DNA of 64,000 nt from Streptomyces sp. Act143 (lineage in GTDB: Bacteria; Actinomycetota; Actinomycetes; Streptomycetales; Streptomycetaceae): the NCBI RefSeq assembly GCF_003143935.1, contig NZ_QFRX01000001.1:7970992-8034991 (forward strand), read 5' to 3'. Each line of letters starts with the position of its first letter. The stretch's first letter is position 1. Below the pieces are notes generated by a model. It was not told where the DNA came from. It searched no databases and saw only the letters and a list, made by a program, of their open reading frames with translations. This document shows, one piece after another, positions 38,505-45,698 of this stretch. The position numbers and the translations under genes were made by a program.

Positions 38505-39530
38505 GTGTTCGGGTGGTCGTCACTGGCCGGTGGGCGGGCTTCGCGTGCGGTGCTCGCCGTGCTGCTCGTCGGCGTGTGCTGCACCGGCGCCTCGGGCGGG
38601 GTGCCGGACGGCGGCCCGTGCCGCCTCGGACAGCCCGCGGCCTCGGCGCACTGCACTGCCCCCGAGTCGTTCTGGACGAACCCCGACTCACGGGCCGCCC
38701 GGCAGGCCGCCGAGTGGAGGCGGGCGGGGCGGCACACGGAGGCCGCGTTGATGGACCGCATCGCGACGCGCCCCCAGGCCGAGTGGCTGAACGGCCCGCA
38801 CCCCGGCCCCGTCGTCCGCGCCCGCACCACGGCCGCGGCGCGCACCGGCCGGACGGCCGTACTCGTGGCGTACTACATCCCCCACCGCGACTGCGGCCTG
38901 TTCTCCACCGGAGGTGCCCCGAGCGCGGCTGCCTACCGCGCGTGGGTGGACGAGTTCGCCGCAGCCCTCGGCGACCGGGCCGCCTATGTCATCGTCGAAC
39001 CGGACGCCGTCGCCCAGGTGGTGGCGGGCTGCACACGGATCGTCGCGAAGGACCGCTACGCCCTGCTCGCCTACGCCGTCGACCGTATCGAGCGGCGCCC
39101 GCACACCCGCGTCTACCTCGACGCGGGCAACTCCGGCTGGATTCCGGAGGCGTGGCGTCTGGTCGACGCCCTGAAGGCGTCGGGAGGGACCCGCGCCGAC
39201 GGCTTCGCGCTCAACGTCTCCAACTTCCAGACGAGCGCCGCCAGTTCCACCTACGGGGACCAGCTCTCGAAGGACCTCGGCGGCAAGCACTACGTCATCG
39301 ACACCAGCCGCAACGGCAACGGGCCCTACGCCGGCACCGACGGCTGGTGCAATCCACCCGGACGCGCCCTGGGCGAACCCCCGACGGCACGCACGGGACA
39401 CCCTCGGCTGGACGCGTACCTGTGGATCAAGCGCCCGGGTGAGTCCGACGGAACCTGCCGGGGTGGGCCGGCGGCGGGCCGCTGGTGGCCGTCGTACGCG
39501 CTGGGGCTGGCCCGAAACGCGCGCCGCTGA
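38505..39530 (+). CDS. secreted glycoside hydrolase family 6 cellulase
   Basis: GH6 endoglucanase/cellobiohydrolase-like protein, about 341 aa from the GTG at 38505. GGAG precedes it by seven bases; an alternative GTG at 38364 would add 47 residues with no family similarity. A signal peptide (RASRAVLAVLLVGVCCTGASG) is followed by the catalytic domain. Diagnostic segments are VAYYIPHRDCGLFSTGG, YVIVEPDAVAQ (acid Asp), VYLDAGNSGWIPEA, GFALNVSNFQ, YVIDTSRNGNGP, WCNPPGRALG and LWIKRPGESDG. No carbohydrate-binding module is attached. It hydrolyses beta-1,4-glucans outside the cell. Confidence 0.9.
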   Translation: MFGWSSLAGGRASRAVLAVLLVGVCCTGASGGVPDGGPCRLGQPAASAHCTAPESFWTNPDSRAARQAAEWRRAGRHTEAALMDRIATRPQAEWLNGPHPGPVVRARTTAAARTGRTAVLVAYYIPHRDCGLFSTGGAPSAAAYRAWVDEFAAALGDRAAYVIVEPDAVAQVVAGCTRIVAKDRYALLAYAVDRIERRPHTRVYLDAGNSGWIPEAWRLVDALKASGGTRADGFALNVSNFQTSAASSTYGDQLSKDLGGKHYVIDTSRNGNGPYAGTDGWCNPPGRALGEPPTARTGHPRLDAYLWIKRPGESDGTCRGGPAAGRWWPSYALGLARNARR

Positions 39531-39545
39531 TCCTCCTCGGGTTGC

Positions 39546-40016
39546 TCACGGCTGCCAGACGTACCGCACGTCCGGCTCCCGCTCCTCGTTCCCGCTCCCG
39601 TCCGTCGACTCGGCCGCGACGAAGCCGTGCCGCTCGTAGAAGCGGTGGGCGGGCTTGTTGACCTGGAAGGTCCACAGGTGCAGCCCCTGCGGACTGCGCT
39701 CCTTGGCGAGCGCGACGAACCGGTCCCCGACGCCCCGCCCGCGCCACTCCGGGGCGAGGTAGAGCTGGGAGAGCAGGTCGCCGTCGAGCACCATGACCCC
39801 CACGATCTCCCGGTTCCCGGGACCGGACGTCTCCGCGACCCAGGTGTCCCGCAACGGCACGACCACCGCCCGGAAGTAGTCCCGTACCTCGTCGTCGGAC
39901 CGTGGCCGGACGACCGTCGGCAGTGCGGCACCGAACGACCGCAGCCAGACGTCGGCCGCCGCGGCGGCGTCAGGGGCGGTGGCCCGGCGTATCGAGACGC
40001 CTTGTCCGGCGTTCAT
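39546..40016 (-). CDS. GNAT-family N-acetyltransferase
   Basis: 156-aa acetyltransferase of the GNAT fold. The acetyl-CoA-binding motif is LSQLYLAPEWRGRGVGDRFVALAKERS (about 82-108), and LHLWTFQVNKPAHRFYERHGF (about 112-132) completes the fold. Substrate unknown. Its start at 40016 overlaps the stop of the upstream RidA gene (ATGA), so the two are translationally coupled. Confidence 0.92.
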   Translation of the reverse strand: MNAGQGVSIRRATAPDAAAAADVWLRSFGAALPTVVRPRSDDEVRDYFRAVVVPLRDTWVAETSGPGNREIVGVMVLDGDLLSQLYLAPEWRGRGVGDRFVALAKERSPQGLHLWTFQVNKPAHRFYERHGFVAAESTDGSGNEEREPDVRYVWQP

Positions 40017-40423
40017 CGCGCCTCCTCCGGGACCGCGGCCGTCGCGGTGATCTCCACCAACTGGCCGCTGTACCCGAGGCAGGCCACGCCGATCAGCGTG
40101 GACGAGTGCGGCCCGGTGCTGAGCCCGGACGCCTCCACGACCTCCCAGACGGCGGAGAGAGCTGACGTCTCATTGCTCACGACATACACGTCCGTGGAGA
40201 GCACGTGGGTCAAGTCGCTGCCGATCACCCGCAGTTGCTCCTCCAGATTGGCGATCACCTGCTCGGCCTGGCGCACGGGGTCTCCCTCGCCGACCAGTCG
40301 GCCCTCACCGTCCAGCGGCACCGAACCGGCGAGGAACGCGAGTCTGGTCCCGGCCTCCACGACGGAGGCGTGGGAGTAGGTGGGGGGCGGGAAGAGGGCG
40401 GGGGCGGTGACGCGCCGGATCAA
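40013..40423 (-). CDS. RidA-family protein (possible longer N terminus)
   Basis: About 136-aa RidA (YjgF/YER057c) protein, which hydrolyses reactive enamines and imines. Signatures are PTYSHASVVEAGTRLAFLAGSVPLDGEG and VIANLEEQLRVIGSDLTHVLSTDVYVV, with a C-terminal LVEITATAAV. I chose the TTG at 40423, preceded by GGGAG. The open frame extends much further upstream without a stop (see the next entry), and so the real start could be at 40741, giving a 242-aa two-part protein. It is coupled to the GNAT gene. Confidence 0.82.
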   Translation of the reverse strand: MIRRVTAPALFPPPTYSHASVVEAGTRLAFLAGSVPLDGEGRLVGEGDPVRQAEQVIANLEEQLRVIGSDLTHVLSTDVYVVSNETSALSAVWEVVEASGLSTGPHSSTLIGVACLGYSGQLVEITATAAVPEEAR

Positions 40424-40741
40424 AGCGGCTCCCGAGGCGGTGGACGGGGAACGGGCAACCCGGCGATCATCCACGGAGCGGTTGTGCAGCGCATCCAATT
40501 TTTCCGGCAGGGCCGTCCGACCCGGCCGCAGCTCCCGACTCCGCTCCGCCGCCTCGACTCGCTCGACGCGATACAGGCGCACCGGGGGCGCCGCTCTGAC
40601 CCGCGGATTCACACTCAGTCGGTCCGGCGGCCCGAGCAGCCGGTGCACCATGCTCCCGGCCCAACCCCGCATACGCAGTCCGGCCAAGGAGACGTACCGC
40701 CGTCCGTCCTCCTCGTGCTCCCCACGACCCGCACTCGTCAT
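40424..40741 (-). other. coding-like stretch upstream of, and in frame with, RidA
   Basis: An ATG at 40741 has a very good ribosome binding site (GGGAGG, six bases away) and opens MTSAGRGEHEEDGRR, then YVSLAGLRMRGWAGSMVHRL and LGPPDRLSVNPRVRAAPPVR, a sequence resembling the N-terminal domain of small Streptomyces proteins that I recall as YVSLxGLRxRGW proteins. The frame passes into RidA with no stop. It may be the start of a fused protein or the remains of a gene that lost its own 3' half. This covers most of the gap between RidA and the next plus-strand gene. Confidence 0.55.
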
Positions 40742-40980
40742 CGCAGCCTCCCCCGTGGCACACCACGACCTCCCGGCCGCGGCCCGTCCGTCACACTCTG
40801 TGACGACGCATCCCATTGAAGCGCGTCCCACTGACAATCGTCCGAGCCGGCGGCTGCCCGTGGACAACCGCGCATAACCGCTCGACGCGAGGAGGCGGTC
40901 GGTGCCAGCCTTCGGCGGACGGCGCTTCGCGCGACGGGCGCCCACAGCCGCAAGTGCTCTGCGTTTCAGGAGGCTCGTGC

Positions 40981-41382
40981 GTGTCCCGCACCGCCCATCA
41001 CGTCCCCAGCCGGCACCGCATCCTCCCCGCCTTCTGGGCGCTGGGCCTGCCGGGCCCGTGGACCGGCCACGCCATGCCTGAACTCCGCTACTCGCACGCG
41101 GAGTTGGCCCGCGCCCGCCGCGGGGGGCGGCGCCCCGTGCCGAGGCGTGTCGTGCGGAGCTTCACGTCGTACACGTACTCCCGGGCGCTGAACGAGCGGA
41201 CGAGCAGCCCCTATGAGCGCCGCGCCCGTGCCGCCCTCCAGGCCTTCCGGGCCGCCGCTCACCGCGAACTGCGCGCCGCTGCCGCCGATCCCGCCGCTAC
41301 CGCGGAGGCGCTGCCCCGGCGGGCCGAGGACCTGGACCATCCGCCGGTCCGGCATCGGCACCGGGATCTCCGGGATGCCTGA
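40981..41382 (+). CDS. conserved Streptomyces hypothetical protein
   Basis: 133-aa basic protein of unknown function. It begins MSRTAHHVPSRHRILPAF, continues with LRYSHAELARARRGGRRPVPRRVVRSFTSYTYSRAL, and a helical, Arg/Ala-rich C-terminal half. I recall similar short proteins in many Streptomyces genomes. AGGAGG lies eight bases before the GTG at 40981, which supports translation. No catalytic motif is seen. The gene is divergent from the RidA/GNAT unit. Confidence 0.75.
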   Translation: MSRTAHHVPSRHRILPAFWALGLPGPWTGHAMPELRYSHAELARARRGGRRPVPRRVVRSFTSYTYSRALNERTSSPYERRARAALQAFRAAAHRELRAAAADPAATAEALPRRAEDLDHPPVRHRHRDLRDA

Positions 41383-41485
41383 GCGAGAGGGGTCTCCCCG
41401 CTCCCGGACGCGGAACCGGCCCCTCCGCGACAGGCCGTACGGCCGAACTCCCCGCGCCCGACATGGACTTCACGCCCCGGAACGG

Positions 41486-42085
41486 TCAGGACCCCTGTGG
41501 CCTGTGGGGGGGGGACCCCGCCCCCGAGGACCGTGGCGTCGGAAGATCGATCAGGTCGCTGACGTCCGCCACCTCCTGAAGAGTTCGCGCCAGCGAGACC
41601 AGGGTCTGACGAACCTCGCCGATCCGTTCGCGCAACGCGCCCGCGTGTTCCCACTCCCGTTCCCACGCCACCGGGTCGTACCCCTCCGGGCGCTGGGACT
41701 CGTACGCCGTCAGCCGCGGATGCCACGCCGCGAGCAGGGGCCGCAGGACGCGGTTGAGGACCGTGACCGCGAGGACGCCGAAGCTGACGTGGCCCGGGGC
41801 GAGGGGCGGGGCGACGTCCGGGCCGTAGCGGCGCAGTATCTCGCGGGTCGTGTTGAAGAAGGTGTAGAGGGAGGACAGCGCCTCGCGCAGGAAGCCCTCA
41901 CCCGGGTCGAGTTCCTCGACCGACACGCGCGTGACCAGCTCCAGGTACAGCTCCCAGGCCGCGCTGCGCTCCGCGTCCGCCGGTTCCCACGTGCCCGAGA
42001 TCTCGCCCACGAACGGAATCGTCAGCTTGGCCGTGACCTGAGCCGGGCCACCCGGTCGACGCCGCCTGCGCTGCCTGTTTGCCAT
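41486..42085 (-). CDS. stand-alone homologue of the TIR protein's C-terminal domain
   Basis: 199-aa protein of unnamed family. A basic start (residues 1-10, NRQRRRRR) and a short strand region (18-35, KLTIPFVGEISGTW) precede a helical domain at about 42-180. This domain aligns with residues 486-630 of the divergently encoded TIR protein. Shared segments are ELVTR, VxELxPGxGxLREALxSL, TR, RP and AAWHPRLxAYE. The start at 42085 has GGGGAGG about nine bases upstream. It lies only 38 bp from the TIR gene. It could be an inhibitor, a sensor or an assembly partner; this is inference. No membrane segment, so cytosolic. Confidence 0.85.
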   Translation of the reverse strand: MANRQRRRRRPGGPAQVTAKLTIPFVGEISGTWEPADAERSAAWELYLELVTRVSVEELDPGEGFLREALSSLYTFFNTTREILRRYGPDVAPPLAPGHVSFGVLAVTVLNRVLRPLLAAWHPRLTAYESQRPEGYDPVAWEREWEHAGALRERIGEVRQTLVSLARTLQEVADVSDLIDLPTPRSSGAGSPPHRPQGS

Positions 42086-42087
42086 GA

Positions 42088-42115
42088 TCGACCTCCCCGG
42101 TACCCACAGTAGGGT
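42088..42115 (+). promoter_or_regulatory. predicted leaderless promoter of the TIR gene
   Basis: TCGACC (42088-42093) and TAGGGT (42110-42115) are spaced by 16 bp and stand eight bases before the GTG at 42124. No Shine-Dalgarno sequence precedes that GTG. A leaderless transcript starting at or beside the start codon is therefore likely. The -35 overlaps the ribosome binding site region of the divergent gene. Confidence 0.6.
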
Positions 42116-42123
42116 AAGTCGCC

Positions 42124-44037
42124 GTGTGGGACGTCTTCCTCAGCTACAGCCGCGGTGATGTGGAGCGGGTCCGTCCGCTCGTGCGCGCGTTGCGCGACGG
42201 CGGGCTGGCGGTGTTCACGGACGAGACCGGGGTCGCCTCCTTCACCGGCATCAGCGACACCATCCGCCGCGAACTCGCCCGTTCCAAGGCCCTGTTGGCC
42301 TACTACTCCACCGGCTACCCGGAGCGCGCGGCCTGCCAGTGGGAGCTGACGACCGCCTACTTGGCGGGACTCGGGGAGGGCGACCCGCGGCGTCGTGTCA
42401 TGGTCGTGAATCCGGAGCGGGGCACCGGCCACATCCATCCCGTCGAACTCCGGGACGCCCGCCACGCCACGCCCGACGACCCCGGCGCCCTCGTCGCGGA
42501 CGTGCACGCGCACGTGGCCCGCCTCGACACCCCCATGACGATCGCCGAACCAGGCCTACGACGCTGGCGACTCGGTACCCCCGAGCCGCGTCCGGAGTTC
42601 CTCGGCCGCCTTTCCGAACTCTGGCAGGTCCACTCCGCCCTGCACGCCCACTCCGCCCCGCTCGTCACCGGCCGCGCCGCCGCCCACGCCGTGCAGCTCC
42701 GGGGCATGGCCGGCATCGGCAAGACACTGCTCGCCCAGGAGTACGCCCTGCGCTTCGAGGCGGCGTACCCGGGCGGTGTCTGCTGGGTGGACGGGGAGTC
42801 GTACGACGCGTCCGTGCGCGCCCTCGGCACGGCCGACCTCTTCTCCTACTTCGACGACCTCGGCAAACCGTTCCTGTGGATCGTCGACGCCGTCCCCGCG
42901 GGCCGCCTCGCCGCGCGCGACATCGCCGCCATGGCGGCGCCCCACCCGCTGGGCCGCACCCTCTTCACGCTCCGCACCCGTTCCTACGACGCCCTCGGCA
43001 CCGCCGTCGACCTGGGGCCGCTCGACGCGCCCCACGCGCGCGTGGTGGCCGGAGGGGACGAGGTCCTGGCCGAAGCGGTGGGAGGACATCCGCTCGCCCT
43101 CGCCCTGCTGGGCCGGGCGGTCTCGTCCGGGGAGCGGCCCCGGACCTTGTACGACCGTCTGCACGCCCGCGGCCGGTCACTCCTCGACACGCTCGCGGCG
43201 GAAGACGTGACGGGGGCGGTCGTACGGGACGTGGACACGGCGGACGCCGCCGACGTCCTGCGCTGCGCGGTCGCCCTCCACCCCCTGCCCCTGACCACGG
43301 AGGACGCCGAACGCGTCCTGGCCTCCGCCGACCGCGTCCCTCAGGCCGTCGCCCGCCGACGGGCGGCCAACGGAATCCGTGAGCTGCGCGCCCACAGCCT
43401 GCTGACCCCGGACGCCGACGACGGCTGGGCTCTGCACCCCATGACCCTGCACGCCTGGCACCACCACGACCCGTCCCCCGCCCGCACCGAGGCCCTGCGC
43501 CATGCCGCGCTGCGCACCCTTTACGGCCGCCGCGGCCCGGTTACGCTGGCCTTCCCCGGCAGCCGAAGGGAGGCACCCATGACAGCGCCGAGCGAGTCGG
43601 AGCGGATGGCGGCCTTCGACATCCAGGTCGAGTTGGTCACCCGGATCGGGGTGCAGGAACTGGCGCCGGGGACGGGCAGTCTGCGCGAGGCGCTGACGTC
43701 CCTGAAGTCCCTGATCGACTTCACGCGCGCGACGCTGCACACGTACAGCATCGGGCTGGAACGGGGTTCGGCCGGTGGCGCCCCTACTGTCCAGAGCCTC
43801 GCGTACGGTCTGATCAACGACGTCATCCGCCCCTTCACGGCCGCCTGGCACCCGCGTCTGGCCGCGTACGAGGCCCGCTGCCCGGCGGACACCGCCCCGC
43901 TCGACCACGAGACGGCCTGGCCGGAGGCGGACACGATGCGTGCCGAACTGGCCTCGCTCCAGGGGCCCCTGCGGTCTATCGCCGGTCGGCTGGGGGACAT
44001 CTCGGGGGCGGACTTCGGGGTGGCTGCGGGCGCGTGA
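42124..44037 (+). CDS. TIR-NB-ARC-like protein with a C-terminal shared domain
   Basis: 637-aa multidomain protein. Residues 1-135 form a TIR domain: WDVFLSYSRGD, GLAVFTDETGVASFTGISDTIRRELARSK, and CQWELTTAY with the likely catalytic Glu at 74. A STAND/NB-ARC-type ATPase follows: FLGRLSELWQVHSALH (159-174), Walker A GMAGIGKT (194-201), Walker B LWIVDA (251-256), the Arg motif RTR (284-286), and GGHPLALALLG (320-330). A winged-helix-like stretch ends near 480. Residues 486-637 repeat the domain of the divergent 199-aa protein. TIR domains of this type cleave NAD+ on activation. It is probably an immune sensor with a death-type effector. The GTG at 42124 is 38 bp from its neighbour. A strong internal ribosome binding site lies before Met 486. 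Confidence 0.88.
   Translation: MWDVFLSYSRGDVERVRPLVRALRDGGLAVFTDETGVASFTGISDTIRRELARSKALLAYYSTGYPERAACQWELTTAYLAGLGEGDPRRRVMVVNPERGTGHIHPVELRDARHATPDDPGALVADVHAHVARLDTPMTIAEPGLRRWRLGTPEPRPEFLGRLSELWQVHSALHAHSAPLVTGRAAAHAVQLRGMAGIGKTLLAQEYALRFEAAYPGGVCWVDGESYDASVRALGTADLFSYFDDLGKPFLWIVDAVPAGRLAARDIAAMAAPHPLGRTLFTLRTRSYDALGTAVDLGPLDAPHARVVAGGDEVLAEAVGGHPLALALLGRAVSSGERPRTLYDRLHARGRSLLDTLAAEDVTGAVVRDVDTADAADVLRCAVALHPLPLTTEDAERVLASADRVPQAVARRRAANGIRELRAHSLLTPDADDGWALHPMTLHAWHHHDPSPARTEALRHAALRTLYGRRGPVTLAFPGSRREAPMTAPSESERMAAFDIQVELVTRIGVQELAPGTGSLREALTSLKSLIDFTRATLHTYSIGLERGSAGGAPTVQSLAYGLINDVIRPFTAAWHPRLAAYEARCPADTAPLDHETAWPEADTMRAELASLQGPLRSIAGRLGDISGADFGVAAGA
43568..43581 (+). promoter_or_regulatory. 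internal ribosome binding site and ATG in the TIR gene
   Basis: GGGAGG (43568-43573) is five bases before an in-frame ATG at 43579, the first codon of the C-terminal domain (MTAPSESERMAAFDIQ). Translation from it would give a separate 152-aa protein, comparable to the stand-alone homologue. The base composition around the site does not explain such a perfect site by chance alone, but that is not proof of use. Confidence 0.6.
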
Positions 44038-44140
44038 GGGCGGGGACGGCCGATGCCGGGCTTTGGGCTGGTGGCGGGCGTGTGATGGAGGGGGTGGCCG
44101 ACGCCGGGCTTCGGGGTGGTGGCGGCGCGTAATCGCGTGG
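44013..44140. repeat. 48-bp tandem repeats across the TIR gene stop codon
   Basis: Three copies (two complete, one partial) start at 44013, 44061 and 44109, with exact 48-bp spacing. Each begins CTT.GGG.TGG. The first copy includes the TIR stop codon (44035-44037). The repeats fill the 135-bp gap before the nucleotidyltransferase gene. Confidence 0.8.
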
Positions 44141-44172
44141 AAGTGCGGCACCCGGCTTCGTACGCTGCCCTC

Positions 44173-44949
44173 ATGCCCACGCCCGCCCTCTCCGACGCCG
44201 CCTTCCTCGACAGCACCGCCGATCGCCTCGCCGCGCTGCCGACCGTCCGGGCGGTCGCCCTCGGCGGCTCCCGCGCCCAGGGCACCCACGGCCCCGACAG
44301 CGACTGGGACCTGGCCGTCTACTACCGCGGCCCCTTCGACCCCGCCGACCTCCGCGCCGTCGGCTGGGAGGGCGAGGTGTCGGAGGTGGGCGGCTGGGGC
44401 GGAGGCGTCTTCAACGGGGGCGCGTGGCTGACCGTCGACGGGCGACGCGTCGACGTCCACTACCGCGATCTCGACGTCGTGGAGCACGAGTTGGCGGAGG
44501 CGGAGGCGGGGCGGTTCCGGGTGGAACCGTTGCTGTTCCATCTCGCGGGGATTCCGAGCTATCTGGTGGTGGCGGAGCTGGCGATCAACGAGGTGCTGCG
44601 GGGCGAACTGCCGCGCCCGGCGACCTATCCGGAGAAGCTGCGCCGTGCAGCGCGCGACCGCTGGCACGGCACGTCTCGGGCGACCTTGGCCTACGCACGC
44701 GCCAACCATGCCCCCTCGGGCCGTCTGACGGAGACCGCGGGCGCCATTGCGACGGCCGTCGTACAGGCGGGACACGGGGTGTTGGCGGGACGCGGAGAGT
44801 GGGTCACCAACGAGAAGCGGCTGGTGGAGCGGGCAGGTCTGAGGTCCGTGGACGCCGTCGTCGCATCGCTCTCTGCGGGGGCAGACGCGGACGCGTTGAG
44901 TCAGACGATTGATCAAGTGCAGGCGCTGTGTGAGAAGGCGGCAACCTGA
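44173..44949 (+). CDS. nucleotidyltransferase-domain protein
   Basis: 258-aa protein of the Pol-beta nucleotidyltransferase superfamily. ALGGSRAQGTHGPDSDWDLAVYY (about 34-56) carries GS..DxD with the two metal-binding aspartates, and RRVDVHYRDLD (about 90-102) contains the third acidic residue. The C-terminal half is helical. It may be an aminoglycoside/lincosamide-type adenylyltransferase or a MNT-like protein; substrate unknown. The ATG at 44173 lies 135 bp after the TIR gene on the same strand, but the repeat array between them makes co-transcription uncertain. Confidence 0.85.
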   Translation: MPTPALSDAAFLDSTADRLAALPTVRAVALGGSRAQGTHGPDSDWDLAVYYRGPFDPADLRAVGWEGEVSEVGGWGGGVFNGGAWLTVDGRRVDVHYRDLDVVEHELAEAEAGRFRVEPLLFHLAGIPSYLVVAELAINEVLRGELPRPATYPEKLRRAARDRWHGTSRATLAYARANHAPSGRLTETAGAIATAVVQAGHGVLAGRGEWVTNEKRLVERAGLRSVDAVVASLSAGADADALSQTIDQVQALCEKAAT

Positions 44950-45222
44950 GGCTCTGCTTTGAGCGAGAGCATCATGCTTTGGTGTGAACAGCAGCTCTTG
45001 CCATGTGGCTGGATCGGTTTTCCCGTAACGCTCAAGGGCCCGTGCCCACATAGAGACAGGCCAGGCCAGCCCTCGTCGCAGGCGGGACCCGACGCTCATC
45101 GACGTGCATGCACTCGTCTCTTTTCAGCCACATCCGCATATTTGCCCAGCATGTACAGTCCGATCCCCGCTTGAGGGGATATGCGGATGGCGCGAGTGCG
45201 CCGTGAACACGGGGAGAGACAA

Positions 45223-45687
45223 GTGAAGAAGACCCTGCTGACCACGGGGATCGTAGGCGCTCTGATGGCAGTGACGGCCGCACCGACCGGCGCCATCTCC
45301 GACACCGGCTCGACGGCTCTGCCCGGCACGGGCGCGAAGGTGGTGGCCAGCGCGTGGCACTGCAACGTCTATGCCGACAAGTGTTCCTTCAAGACGTCGA
45401 CCAAGGCCATGAAGGGGCGCCACAAGTACAAGGTCAGCAAGATCACCAACGTGGCGACGGTGAAGGCCAACGGCTGGCAGGCCACCCTTTCGCTCAGTCC
45501 GAGCGGCACGATGGTGAGTGAGAACACCCGGCAGGTCAGCTGGACGAACAAGAACTCCTGGATCGCCGACATCAGCGGGATCGCCGATCCCGGCGGCTCG
45601 CTCAACACGAGCATTACCACCTGCTCCGACGGCGGCGCCTTCAAAGCCGGTGTGAAGGCGTTCGCCTCGGCGTGTGCCAACGACTGA
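45223..45687 (+). CDS. small secreted protein
   Basis: 154-aa exported protein. It starts with GTG at 45223 (GGGGAG nine bases upstream), and MKKTLLTTGIVGALMAVTAAPTGA is a Sec signal peptide with cleavage near residue 25. The mature part has four cysteines (WHCNVYADKCSF near 52-62, TTCSDGG and SACAND at the end), so two disulfides are likely. It is beta-rich (GWQATLSLSPSGTMVSENTRQ). No family is recognised. It is followed directly by a membrane-anchored protein and an ABC transporter, so it may be the exported product of that unit. Confidence 0.8.
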   Translation: MKKTLLTTGIVGALMAVTAAPTGAISDTGSTALPGTGAKVVASAWHCNVYADKCSFKTSTKAMKGRHKYKVSKITNVATVKANGWQATLSLSPSGTMVSENTRQVSWTNKNSWIADISGIADPGGSLNTSITTCSDGGAFKAGVKAFASACAND

Positions 45688-45698
45688 CCCGCGAACGC

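Noticed and set aside
45223..45687. Lactococcin 972-family bacteriocin
   Set aside because: The gene order is similar to such clusters, but the mature protein does not show the typical motif I know from that family. Kept as an unnamed secreted protein.
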